Below, in pieces: positions 31,370 through 44,131 of a stretch of 64,000 nucleotides of DNA. Source of the DNA: Oryzibacter oryziterrae (GTDB lineage Bacteria; Pseudomonadota; Alphaproteobacteria; Rhizobiales; Pleomorphomonadaceae); assembly GCF_021864535.1 (NCBI RefSeq), contig NZ_JAKJIC010000007.1, positions 62,001 to 126,000 on the forward strand. Direction: 5' to 3'. The notes below the pieces were generated by a model. It did not search any database and was not told the DNA's origin. It saw nothing but the letters and a program-made list of their open reading frames with translations. Position 1 is the first letter of the stretch. Every line of letters begins with the position of its first letter. The position numbers were made by a program, and so were the translations under genes.

Positions 31370-32007
31370 AAACACCGTACACCTACGCCCCCCCCCACCC
31401 TGCCATTGCCACCGACATCGTCGTGCTCGCGCTTGAAGGTTCAACGCTGGGCGTGCTGCTGATCGAGCGGGGCGAGGAGCCTCACAAGGGCGCCTGGGCC
31501 TTGCCCGGCGGCTTCCTTCGGCCCGATGAGACCGTTGAGGCTTGCGGCATGCGCGAACTTCAGGAGGAGACCGGCATTCGAGCCGAGGTCGACCTTGTCG
31601 GCGTCTTCTCGGATCCGACGCGCGACCCGCGCGAGCGTGTGGTTTCCATCGCCTATGTCGCCTGCGTTGATCACCGAACCACCCGCCTCAGAGCTGCCAG
31701 CGACGCCGCGGCCGCGCAATGGTGGCCCGCTACCGACCTGCCTCCCATCGCTTTCGACCACGCGTCCATCCTCGCTGCCGCCCTCGCCAAAGCCGCCGAC
31801 CTCGCCCGCCACCGCCCCCTCGCCGCTCGACTACTGCCGGAGAGCTTCACGTTGGCCGAGCTGCAGGAAGCCCAGGAGGCCCTCACCGGCCGGAGGGTGG
31901 ACAAGCGCAACTTCAGGCGAGAGGTGCTGGAGGCTGGATGGGTGAGATCGACGGGAGAGATGAGGCGCGGGCAGCATCGGCCGGCGGAGGTGTGGCGAGT
32001 GGGGTAA
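31363..32007 (+). CDS. NrtR-like Nudix transcriptional regulator
   Basis: A 214-residue protein with an N-terminal Nudix domain and a C-terminal winged helix (ESFTLAELQEAQEALTGRRVDKRNFRREVLEAGWV), the layout of NrtR regulators that sense ADP-ribose and control NAD metabolism. The Nudix box is complete (GFLRPDE, seven residues, then RELQEETGI), so it may still hydrolyse ADP-ribose; many NrtR proteins have lost this. The ATG at 31363 gives the usual start TPYTYAPPHPAIATDIV; another ATG at 31330 is possible. The adjacent ADP-ribosylglycohydrolase suggests it responds to, or clears, the ADP-ribose that enzyme makes. Confidence 0.8.
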   Translation: MTQTPYTYAPPHPAIATDIVVLALEGSTLGVLLIERGEEPHKGAWALPGGFLRPDETVEACGMRELQEETGIRAEVDLVGVFSDPTRDPRERVVSIAYVACVDHRTTRLRAASDAAAAQWWPATDLPPIAFDHASILAAALAKAADLARHRPLAARLLPESFTLAELQEAQEALTGRRVDKRNFRREVLEAGWVRSTGEMRRGQHRPAEVWRVG

Positions 32008-32122
32008 CAATGATTGAGTCGAGAGGTCACAGCGTGACGGTTGCCCTTGAATGAGCCGGATAAGCTCAGTTTGCTCCCGACTGAGACCGAACAACTTGCA
32101 CCGCTCCTCCCACCCCATCGAT

Positions 32123-35100
32123 CGATTCATCCCCGCGTCTGCGGGGAACACATGCGCCCATCCTCATAGGTGCCGACGGTGGCCGGTTCATCCCCGCGTC
32201 TGCGGGGAACACCTGCACAAACAGCGCCTGGCCCTCGATATCGACGGTTCATCCCCGCGTCTGCGGGGAACACGCATCTAAGACCCTGACCAGACGCGCC
32301 GCCTGCGGTTCATCCCCGCGTCTGCGGGGAACACCTCAGGTCGTACCGCGAGCGCTACGCAAACGCCGGTTCATCCCCGCGTCTGCGGGGAACACCAGAA
32401 AATCATATTGCCGGATACCATTCGCAACGGTTCATCCCCGCGTCTGCGGGGAACACGTTTCGGTGTAGGGAAAGGCATGGTGTCAATCCGGTTCATCCCC
32501 GCGTCTGCGGGGAACACTAGCCCGGCATGGCTGAATGCAGCGCCTGGTGCGGTTCATCCCCGCGTCTGCGGGGAACACTTCCTGCAGATCGGCCAGCAGC
32601 TCAGCCAGCTCGGTTCATCCCCGCGTCTGCGGGGAACACATTGACCCTCCGGTCTGCCGCCTAAGGGCGGCCGGTTCATCCCCGCGTCTGCGGGGAACAC
32701 TTCTGCAGCGTGCGCCGGCAGTATGGGCGTGACGGTTCATCCCCGCGTCTGCGGGGAACACTCGACGGTGACTTGTGCATCGTCGGCTATGTCCGGTTCA
32801 TCCCCGCGTCTGCGGGGAACACTGCAGCACGCGGCGCACCACTCCATTCCGGATCGGTTCATCCCCGCGTCTGCGGGGAACACGGCGCCGGCGTGACGGC
32901 GGCCACCACCGATCCCGGTTCATCCCCGCGTCTGCGGGGAACACTCGTCAGGCGAAAGCAGCGGCGTGATCGCCGCCGGTTCATCCCCGCGTCTGCGGGG
33001 AACACTCGGCCCGCTTCCATACGCTCGGCGCCGACAACGGTTCATCCCCGCGTCTGCGGGGAACACGCAGTTGCCAACACTATGCGGTTTTCGAAGGTCG
33101 GTTCATCCCCGCGTCTGCGGGGAACACCCAGGAGTAGCGGATCACGCCGTCGGCGGTGTCGGTTCATCCCCGCGTCTGCGGGAACACGTTCGCCATCATG
33201 TCGGCCAGATCCTGGTAGGCGGTTCATCCCCGCGTCTGCGGGGAACACGTGGCCGATTGCCTCGGCACGCCGCCGCAGATCGGTTCATCCCCGCGTCTGC
33301 GGGGAACACTCACCGGCGGCACGATGACGGGACCGTTGACACGGTTCATCCCCGCGTCTGCGGGGAACACATTGGATCCCCATAGTAGGTTGTCACACCG
33401 TCCGGTTCATCCCCGCGTCTGCGGGGAACACGGATGCCATAGCTTTCACATGCTGATCGCGGGCGGTTCATCCCCGCGTCTGCGGGGAACACTCTGTTGG
33501 GCAAGGTCGCCGCGCATGATCAGGCGGTTCATCCCCGCGTCTGCGGGGAACACGGGGCAATCAGGGCGAGGCGGAGCCACGGATGCGGTTCATCCCCGCG
33601 TCTGCGGGGAACACTCTTCAGGGAAGAAGGATTCTACCCGATTGACCGGTTCATCCCCGCGTCTGCGGGGAACACGCAATACCAGGGGCGGCAAGGGGTC
33701 CAACTCCCGGTTCATCCCCGCGTCTGCGGGGAACACGTCCGCCAGCGCATCCCGATCGAACAGCTCATCGGTTCATCCCCGCGTCTGCGGGGAACACGGA
33801 GCAAGCAAAAAACCAGATGCTGATGCAGGCGGTTCATCCCCGCGTCTGCGGGGAACACTTCACGGTGAAGTTTCTGAAGGTGGTCAGGATCGGTTCATCC
33901 CCGCGTCTGCGGGGAACACTACTCTCGATAGATCGGTCGGTAGCGCAGGATCGGTTCATCCCCGCGTCTGCGGGGAACACATTGCAATAGACGCAATATT
34001 CCCTGACCAGTGCGGTTCATCCCCGCGTCTGCGGGGAACACCACGTTGAATACGAGTGGTGCCTGTCCGCGGTCGGTTCATCCCCGCGTCTGCGGGGAAC
34101 ACACTAATGCGACTATTTCAGAGGACACAGCGGACGGTTCATCCCCGCGTCTGCGGGGAACACCGATTGACCGCCGCAGAAACATCGTCTGCAGCCGGTT
34201 CATCCCCGCGTCTGCGGGGAACACGCGGTGCCGCATCTCGACACCATGACCTTCCGCGGTTCATCCCCGCGTCTGCGGGGAACACTAGACGCTCATGTAA
34301 TCCTGTGACGCCACGGTCGGTTCATCCCCGCGTCTGCGGGGAACACTCATAGCCCGTGAGCAAGGTGCGGATATCCGCCGGTTCATCCCCGCGTCTGCGG
34401 GGAACACGCGCCAATCTGCTAACGCGCGGCGATTATGATCGGTTCATCCCCGCGTCTGCGGGGAACACTCATCGCACAGTTGCGTCTCGGCACGGTCGAG
34501 CGGTTCATCCCCGCGTCTGCGGGGAACACCCGTCGACATAGATGCGATTGGTGCCAGAGCCCGGTTCATCCCCGCGTCTGCGGGGAACACCGCAGCCCGA
34601 GGGCCCCTCCCCGCTCGTTTATCGGTTCATCCCCGCGTCTGCGGGGAACACGCGATGTACCAGGAGTCCGACAAGCGCCGGTTCGGTTCATCCCCGCGTC
34701 TGCGGGGAACACATTGATCATGCTACAGTAGCCATCTCGTACATCGGTTCATCCCCGCGTCTGCGGGGAACACCGAACGGTTCGATTGGGACAGGCAAAA
34801 TCAATCGGTTCATCCCCGCGTCTGCGGGGAACACCCGCTTCGACGCGAGCCGGATGGCCGTCCAGCCGGTTCATCCCCGCGTCTGCGGGGAACACTACGA
34901 AGAAATGCAAGGTTTATCGAAATCTCTCGGTTCATCCCCGCGTCTGCGGGGAACACAACTATGACGCCGAGATGGACGAGTTCCACGGCGGTTCATCCCC
35001 GCGTCTGCGGGGAACACCGGAACGTCTGGCAGGTCAGGCAAGAGAGCATCGGTTCATCCCCGCGTCTGCGGGGAACACTGCCGATCTGATGGCTGCCGAG

Positions 35101-38100
35101 GCGGCTTGACCGGTTCATCCCCGCGTCTGCGGGGAACACCTCACCCAGCGCCTTGTCTCGCACCTCTGTGACGGTTCATCCCCGCGTCTGCGGGGAACAC
35201 TGGTCTAGCCACCATTGCAGCCGGTGCAGCGGCGGTTCATCCCCGCGTCTGCGGGGAACACCGGGTCGCCGGGGCCGTGGAGCGAACCGGCAACGGTTCA
35301 TCCCCGCGTCTGCGGGGAACACGCGTTGGCAATGGCGGTGAGCGCTGTTGACACCGGTTCATCCCCGCGTCTGCGGGGAACACACCCGTACGCGGGGCCC
35401 CAACTTTTTTGGGTCCGGTTCATCCCCGCGTCTGCGGGGAACACATCCGGAAAGAGACAAAGGGTGCCTCAAGTCTCGGTTCATCCCCGCGTCTGCGGGG
35501 AACACACTCTCTTCGGCGCCGACGCTCGCGCTACCGCCGGTTCATCCCCGCGTCTGCGGGGAACACTTGTTCACCTCCTTGTCGTTCATGTCCTCCGCCG
35601 GTTCATCCCCGCGTCTGCGGGGAACACTCTGCATTGTACCAGGGCTCGGCATCCACATCCGGTTCATCCCCGCGTCTGCGGGGAACACTCCTGTCGGGCG
35701 TGGAGAGCAGCAACGGCACGCGGTTCATCCCCGCGTCTGCGGGGAACACTATCACCTATCGTCCATTGCCGGTTCCTGGGGCGGTTCATCCCCGCGTCTG
35801 CGGGGAACACATGGCTTTGGAAAGCACCCGCGATGCGCGCGACGGTTCATCCCCGCGTCTGCGGGGAACACAGGATATGCGCCCCGAGGTGACTGCCCCG
35901 GACCGGTTCATCCCCGCGTCTGCGGGGAACACTTGAGCTGCAGGTAGCCGGCGGCGGCGAGCGACGGTTCATCCCCGCGTCTGCGGGGAACACCTTCGAA
36001 GGTCTACGTGCGCAAGGTCTACGCCCGGTTCATCCCCGCGTCTGCGGGGAACACTCAATCTCGCGCTGCAGCTTGTCCAGGCTGTCCGGTTCATCCCCGC
36101 GTCTGCGGGGAACACGCGGATCTGAGCGACGAGCAATATGTGGCTCGCGGTTCATCCCCGCGTCTGCGGGGAACACGCCGAACGCGATCAGTTGACCGGG
36201 CGTGGTTCCGGTTCATCCCCGCGTCTGCGGGGAACACGGAAGAGAGGCGTTACTTTATGATCTCCTGCACGGTTCATCCCCGCGTCTGCGGGGAACACTT
36301 GTAACGCTTAGAATGGAAGAATCAGATGTTCGGTTCATCCCCGCGTCTGCGGGGAACACTTCGACGTGGTAACGCCGCCCGTGTACAACATCGGTTCATC
36401 CCCGCGTCTGCGGGGAACACCCGTCTGAGCGGTTAGGCACCAAATACAAATGCGGTTCATCCCCGCGTCTGCGGGGAACACCCGACCGAGGAGCTGCAGG
36501 CTCATCGGCATGACGGTTCATCCCCGCGTCTGCGGGGAACACTCAGGCGCAAATAAATTAATTAAATCATCTAACGGTTCATCCCCGCGTCTGCGGGGAA
36601 CACCGGCTATTCGTGAGCGGCTGGAAGCATTTGCACGGTTCATCCCCGCGTCTGCGGGGAACACCGGCAGATGGCATTGAAGCTCATGTTATTGGTCGGT
36701 TCATCCCCGCGTCTGCGGGGAACACGCATCGGCAAGCTATGACGTCGCGGACAACATCGGTTCATCCCCGCGTCTGCGGGGAACACGACAAAAAGCGCAA
36801 TCCGCCGGTGGGCAACAGCGGTTCATCCCCGCGTCTGCGGGGAACACGCGTCAGACCAGGGCAGCGTGATGAAATCGGCCGGTTCATCCCCGCGTCTGCG
36901 GGGAACACGGCAGCCTCGAAGACTGGGAGACCGAGCTTGGCGGTTCATCCCCGCGTCTGCGGGGAACACCGCACTGCGTCTAAAGCCGCCTCGATCGCGG
37001 CCGGTTCATCCCCGCGTCTGCGGGGAACACGCTTCTTCGGTCGCCTGATGGACCATGAGCGGCGGTTCATCCCCGCGTCTGCGGGGAACACGCCCTCACG
37101 GGACGGTCGCCCTTCTCAATGGACGGTTCATCCCCGCGTCTGCGGGGAACACGTTTGGCGAGCGAGTGGACCCTTTAGCCCAGACGGTTCATCCCCGCGT
37201 CTGCGGGGAACACCGGCCAATGATGTAACGAGTTCAACCGGCTATCGGTTCATCCCCGCGTCTGCGGGGAACACGCTGGGCGAGACGCATCGGTTATTTG
37301 CTAGGTCGGTTCATCCCCGCGTCTGCGGGGAACACTCCGGCGGCATCGTCCCCGCTGTCGGACCCGGCGGTTCATCCCCGCGTCTGCGGGGAACACGGAC
37401 CGAAGGCGAGCTTTCCAGATCGTCCGCGCGGTTCATCCCCGCGTCTGCGGGGAACACGCGTCCTTGGGGGAGCCATTGCCGAGGAAGGACGGTTCATCCC
37501 CGCGTCTGCGGGGAACACTCGGAGTGGGAAACGCTGGTCGAATGCAAGACCGGTTCATCCCCGCGTCTGCGGGGAACACTTGCACCGCGCCGATAAGCAA
37601 CCTCAACGGCGCGGTTCATCCCCGCGTCTGCGGGGAACACATTGGATTGGCCCGCGTGGATAGCATGCCACGCGGTTCATCCCCGCGTCTGCGGGGAACA
37701 CTTCGCGCCGGTACACCAGGGAGAATGAAGATCCGGTTCATCCCCGCGTCTGCGGGGAACACGATGCACGTAAATGCATCCGGGATCAGGTCTGCGGTTC
37801 ATCCCCGCGTCTGCGGGGAACACTGATGGTGCCGTCCGAATTTCTGCGCTGCGCGCGGTTCATCCCCGCGTCTGCGGGGAACACCCAGCCCGCCACGGAG
37901 ATCTCATCTACCCGTACGGTTCATCCCCGCGTCTGCGGGGAACACGACAAAGCCGGTCTTGAAGTTGAGTACAGAGCCGGTTCATCCCCGCGTCTGCGGG
38001 GAACACACTCCCGCCTAGCCGAAGCGTCAAAAATTCTTCGGTTCATCCCCGCGTCTGCGGGGAACACTCGACCACGACAAGCACGAAGACCGCGTTTGGC

Positions 38101-40202
38101 GGTTCATCCCCGCGTCTGCGGGGAACACTGGCCAAGGCCACCAAGAACGGCGAGGATCTGCGGTTCATCCCCGCGTCTGCGGGGAACACAACAACGGCAA
38201 AGATGTTCGCAATGACCGTTTCGGTTCATCCCCGCGTCTGCGGGGAACACAACTGCGTGGCCTCAGTGGCGCTCAGCCGCCCCGGTTCATCCCCGCGTCT
38301 GCGGGGAACACGTGTTGGCAAAGCGCAGCACATAGGCGGTGTGCGGTTCATCCCCGCGTCTGCGGGGAACACTGTCGGCATTGATGGCATTGGGGTTGAA
38401 GGCGCGGTTCATCCCCGCGTCTGCGGGGAACACGCGCTTGGCCCGATCCCCGACGGTGCCGACATCGGTTCATCCCCGCGTCTGCGGGGAACACGCGTGC
38501 AACGGCATATTGCAGCGCTCGAAAAGCGGTTCATCCCCGCGTCTGCGGGGAACACGAGCTGGCCAACGCCCTCGGCAACGACGCGAACGGTTCATCCCCG
38601 CGTCTGCGGGGAACACCGATCTCTCGTGCTCATCACACAATCGATCGCCGGTTCATCCCCGCGTCTGCGGGGAACACACACCACCCCAAAGCCGCACAAA
38701 ACTGCCATCCGGTTCATCCCCGCGTCTGCGGGGAACACCATGGCATGACGTGACAACGTGCTAAAAAAGGCGGTTCATCCCCGCGTCTGCGGGGAACACC
38801 AAGCGATATCAATGGTTTATCAGTGTCCAACCGGTTCATCCCCGCGTCTGCGGGGAACACAGTCCGGCGCTGCGCCGGGCTGATCTGACTAGCGGTTCAT
38901 CCCCGCGTCTGCGGGGAACACGATAGCCATCACGCGTTCCTTCCGATGACAAGCGGTTCATCCCCGCGTCTGCGGGGAACACCCAAGCGCTACGCCGAGT
39001 TTTTTCGCGTCCCACGGTTCATCCCCGCGTCTGCGGGGAACACTTTTCCCAAGGAAAAAATCACAGGAGATTTTCCGGTTCATCCCCGCGTCTGCGGGGA
39101 ACACGACGCTGAAAGGCGGACCTATCGGCGAGCTCACGGTTCATCCCCGCGTCTGCGGGGAACACCGCTGCGATCATCAAGCCGGCCCAGAAGCAGGCGG
39201 TTCATCCCCGCGTCTGCGGGGAACACCCCCGCGCCGTATGTCGCATGATCACGCCACCCGGTTCATCCCCGCGTCTGCGGGGAACACGCGATCGCGGCCG
39301 GCCTTCTGCAGCGTGTCGTCGGTTCATCCCCGCGTCTGCGGGGAACACGCCTCCTCGGCCTGCCTGGCCTGATATTGCGTCGGTTCATCCCCGCGTCTGC
39401 GGGGAACACACCAGCATGTCCTCGGCCAACATGCGCACCCACGGTTCATCCCCGCGTCTGCGGGGAACACTCGGCGATGATCACGCGCGAGCCTTCAGGG
39501 CACGGTTCATCCCCGCGTCTGCGGGGAACACGGCAGGCATCGAATGCCGCCGAATATGCCGGCCGGTTCATCCCCGCGTCTGCGGGGAACACGCCAGCTT
39601 CACGGGCGCGATCTCCGCAACGGCCGGTTCATCCCCGCGTCTGCGGGGAACACTTGCAGCCCTGTGGCTCCTGGTGGCAGAGCTTCGGTTCATCCCCGCG
39701 TCTGCGGGGAACACCCGGCAAGGGCTCACGACGCGGGACGACATCCCGGTTCATCCCCGCGTTTGCGGGGAACACGACGCGCTCGTGGCCGGGCCGATGT
39801 CCGTCGTCGGTTCATCCCCGCGTTTGCGGGGAACACTTGGTGCTGTCCTGGCCGGACACGAGCTGCAGCGGTTCATCCCCGCGTTTGCGGGGAACACCCA
39901 TCCAGGAACGGGCTCTTGATGATGCCGTCCGGTTCATCCCCGCGTTTGCGGGGAACACCGCGCCGCAGGCTATGACGTACGGTGCCGTGCCGGTTCATCC
40001 CCGCGTTTGCGGGGAACACGCCGGTGCCGGGGCGTTTCTGCTGCCGGTCTGCGGTTCATCCCCGCGTTTGCGGGGAACACCTCCGCCCAGAAGCAAGCGG
40101 GGCATATAGCCACGGTTCATCCCCGCGTTTGCGGGGAACACATCGGCGTGCATCGCACCTGGATCGATGCCAACGGTTCATCCCCGCGTTTGCGGGGAAC
40201 AC
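32123..40202 (-). CRISPR. Type I-E CRISPR array, 133 repeats and 132 spacers
   Basis: Repeats of 29 nt alternate with 32-nt spacers at a 61-bp period from 32123 to 40202. In the transcribed (minus) direction the repeat begins GTGTTCCCCGC and ends GCGGGGATGAACCG, a typical I-E repeat with a CCCCGC/GCGGGG stem. The count follows from the first and last repeat starts (32123, 40174) at 61 bp, allowing one base missing in the repeat at 33160-33187. The leader is at the cas2 side, so 40202 is the newest end. The eight newest repeats (39747-40202) read GCGTTTGCGG on the plus strand where the others read GCGTCTGCGG. The oldest repeat (32123-32151) has one change. Plus-strand open frames across it are artefacts of the repeat. 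Confidence 0.98.
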
Positions 40203-40294
40203 TCTTGCAGCAGACTATTGTTTTCACATCTTTTTTACTGTGTCAAAGAACCCACCGGCTTTTCGGTGCTTTTCCAGTTGGCTTGCCAGGACCA
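40203..40294 (-). promoter_or_regulatory. CRISPR leader
   Basis: A 92-bp A/T-rich gap between the cas2 stop codon and the first repeat. On the minus strand it has runs of A and T and reads into the array. It should contain the array promoter and the signals for adding new spacers. A small CACCG/CGGTG hairpin near 40250 may end cas2 transcription. I could not identify a convincing integration-host-factor site. Confidence 0.7.
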
Positions 40295-41551
<1,257 letters not shown>

Positions 41552-41555
<4 letters not shown>

Positions 41556-42286
41556 GTTGCTGGCCTCCGGATCAGCATCAGGCCGTGGCCGAAGGCACGG
41601 GCGCGGCCAAAGCCCCTGCCGATCGCCTCCACGAAGAGCGCCGGATCGACCACCTCGAGTTGCCCCTCGAAATCAAGCCGGCTGTGACCGGGCTGCCGCT
41701 GGGAGCGAACGCGGCGCCGGCCCTCGGGGTCGGCGTCGAACTGCTCATAGCCATCGACATGAACGGCCTCCGGATCGACCAGGCGAAAGCCCGCCCGCTC
41801 GCCCTGGCGCGCCAGCCAATCGAGACCGGCCTTGCGGATGAGCTCCGGGCGCACCTTGGCCCGGTCGGCGCTCGGTACGTCGTGAAGGGCGTGCATCACC
41901 ACGTCGAAACGCCGGGTCTTGCGCTGCCCTTCCTCCATTTCCGACTTCTGCACCGTGGGATTGGCGCGCAAACTGAACTGCAGGATGTCGCCAGGAACAA
42001 GGCACGGTGCGAAAGGCTTGGTCTCAAGGCGGAACAGGCCACGGTCGTCACGGGGAGCGATGGAGGAAAGGATGTAGAACTCTCCCCGCGCGGCGCGTCC
42101 GCGTGCCTGAGACGGGGCGGTTTCCCGATAGAGGAAGGGACGCTCCTTGAGGTCGGGCGGGAACAGGGTCCAGACCAGACGATGGGCGATGGCCATCTTG
42201 TGGGCGGGATCGGCCGGAAAGAGCACCGGGCCCAGCACATCGAAGCTTTCGGTCAGCGAAGCGCGCGTGAGAAAGAGTTCGGTCAT
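41552..42286 (-). CDS. cas6e: crRNA-processing endonuclease Cas6e
   Basis: Cuts the array transcript at the 3' base of each repeat hairpin and stays bound as the head of Cascade. The 244-residue protein has the I-E signature MAIAHRLVWTLFP with likely catalytic H35, the FLYRE strand, and the Gly-rich C-terminal loop GFGRARAFGHGLMLIR. It overlaps both cas5e and cas1 by four bases. It would also be expected to cut the degenerate repeats at 46889-46970. Confidence 0.95.
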
Positions 42287-43038
42287 GTCGCCCCCCCCAA
42301 ACGATCAAGACCGCCGATCTCGGCCACGGTTTCGCTACGCAGGTCGAACTGCCAGGGCTGGTGGCTGACACGACTGTCGCGCCGCACTTCGGGCCGGAGA
42401 ATCGTCAGCCCAATGGTCGCCTCCACGGGCAGGCGAGCATCATAGGCGATCTCGCAGCCACGGGGCGACGATACGAAAACATCCGGTCGGTGCTCGTCGA
42501 GCCAGGCTTCATAAGCCGACAGGGCATCAACCAGACTACCCGCCCGCAGGACCGTGGCACAAAACGGAGCGCCTACGGGACAAGACCGCCGCCCCGCAAA
42601 AGGCGTAAAAACGGGCCGGTTAAGAGCGTCGGCGATGGACTGTGCTGGCCATGGCAGCGCCGCAGTAGGCCAGACCACGATGGTGAAGGCCATGTCGGTC
42701 CAGTAGTCGCGGCGCGACACGATCGTGCCGAGATCGTCCTTGTCGGCAAGCTCGGCGCGCCGCGTGGCAAAGTGGCGCCCCTTGCGTTGCGGCGGCGTCT
42801 GCGCGGTGTGGAAGTCGGCAAGCGGCGCTCCGACATGATCGGTTCGGACAGCGAGCAGGATGCCCGCCGTCAGTTGCGCAAGCGCGGGGTCCTCGCGGCC
42901 ATAACCAAGGGCACCGGCGATCAGGCCGACAAGGGCCGAATGCGAGGGGCGCTGATGGCTGCCGCGCCGCTCACCCGGCGCCAGATCGCCAAAGGCGGCC
43001 ATCGGCGCCTCCAGGCGGAAAACGACGAGTTCGGTCAT
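42283..43038 (-). CDS. cas5e: Cascade subunit Cas5e
   Basis: The 251-residue RAMP protein that caps the crRNA 5' handle in Cascade. The N-terminus VVFRLEAPMAAFGDLAPGERRGSHQRPSHSALVGLIAGALGY matches I-E Cas5 (CasD), with the conserved RRGS..PS..A..G pattern. The C-terminus (WQFDLRSETVAEIGGLD) varies in the family. It follows cas7e by three bases and overlaps cas6e by four, within the cse1-cas2 operon. Confidence 0.95.
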   Translation of the reverse strand: MTELVVFRLEAPMAAFGDLAPGERRGSHQRPSHSALVGLIAGALGYGREDPALAQLTAGILLAVRTDHVGAPLADFHTAQTPPQRKGRHFATRRAELADKDDLGTIVSRRDYWTDMAFTIVVWPTAALPWPAQSIADALNRPVFTPFAGRRSCPVGAPFCATVLRAGSLVDALSAYEAWLDEHRPDVFVSSPRGCEIAYDARLPVEATIGLTILRPEVRRDSRVSHQPWQFDLRSETVAEIGGLDRLGGAT

Positions 43039-43041
43039 GGG

Positions 43042-44103
43042 TCAGGCCTTCCAGTCAGTCGCGAAGGCGATGATGTCAGCCAGCGCACCCTCGCCTTCCT
43101 GAAGATCCATTACGCAGCTCGCCGTGTCGCTGTCCGCATAGGCCTTGGCGAACTTGTCCCGCATGGCCAACAGGCGCTTGTGGGACGTCTCCATGGCCAC
43201 CTTGGGCTCAACCGCCTTGGCAAAGGCGCTCGCGAGGGTGCGGGGCTGATCGGAGCCACGTTCGGCGAGGATGAAATGGCTGCGAACGCGGCTGGCAAAG
43301 CTTGCCTGCTTGCCATTGGGGGCGACGGTGGCCGCCGCCTCGACCAGGGCAGCGATTGCCGACTTGGCAAGCTCCTCGTCACCGCCGAGGTTGCGTACCA
43401 GCGCTCCCGTGTCGACGCAAAGATAAAGGTAGAACACGCCCGAACCGAAGCCTGCCTCACCGACAAAGCCAGCACCAACATTCTCGCGGCCTTCGTTGAG
43501 ATCGTCGACGGCGGTGTAGTAGTCGTCCTCGACTGCCACGCGATGAGTGGTGATGGCATGAGCGACCTGCACGGCCGCCTCGCGGTTGAAGTCGGGATTG
43601 TCGGCAAACATTCGGCCAAACATGGCAATGTCGGCGGCGGTGTCGGCCCGCTTCAGGACCATGGCGGCGAGCTTCTTGTCATCGACATCCGCGCCAGCGG
43701 CGATCTTCTCGGCCAGTTCGAGCGCGGCAGTCTTTTCGGCCTCAGAGATGAAGGCGAGCTGCTTGGTGTAGGTTTCCTTGGCCTCGACCTTGCTGTCTTC
43801 GGGCTTGCCAAAGACTTCGATGACCTTGCGCGTGGCCTTGAGGGCAATGTCGGAGGGCACGCCCTTGCCGATGAGCTTCTCCCGGATGTGGTCGCCGAAG
43901 CGCTGGGTGCGGCTGCCGAGGTGATCCTTGAGACGGCTCTCAAAGACCTCGGACGTGCGCCAGGCCCGCTTGAGACTCTGAGATGACAGACGCAGGCGTG
44001 TATCGCCGCCGACATTGGCGGTCTTGGGCGTACCGGTATCGTCGCGGTTCAGATTGGACGGCGGAACGAAGGTGAGAAGATGCAGCTGGATGAAGATGGT
44101 CAT
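43042..44103 (-). CDS. cas7e: Cascade backbone subunit Cas7e
   Basis: The 353-residue RAMP protein whose multiple copies form the crRNA-binding backbone; its thumb flips out every sixth crRNA base. The start MTIFIQLHLLTFVPPSNLNRDDTGTPKTANVGGDTRLRLSSQSLKRAWR is diagnostic of CasC/Cse4. The frame runs upstream to 44331, but the ATG at 44103 is the family start. It lies between cse2 and cas5e. Confidence 0.97.
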   Translation of the reverse strand: MTIFIQLHLLTFVPPSNLNRDDTGTPKTANVGGDTRLRLSSQSLKRAWRTSEVFESRLKDHLGSRTQRFGDHIREKLIGKGVPSDIALKATRKVIEVFGKPEDSKVEAKETYTKQLAFISEAEKTAALELAEKIAAGADVDDKKLAAMVLKRADTAADIAMFGRMFADNPDFNREAAVQVAHAITTHRVAVEDDYYTAVDDLNEGRENVGAGFVGEAGFGSGVFYLYLCVDTGALVRNLGGDEELAKSAIAALVEAAATVAPNGKQASFASRVRSHFILAERGSDQPRTLASAFAKAVEPKVAMETSHKRLLAMRDKFAKAYADSDTASCVMDLQEGEGALADIIAFATDWKA

Positions 44104-44131
44104 GACGATGGCTTTCTGAAAATGGAGGTGT

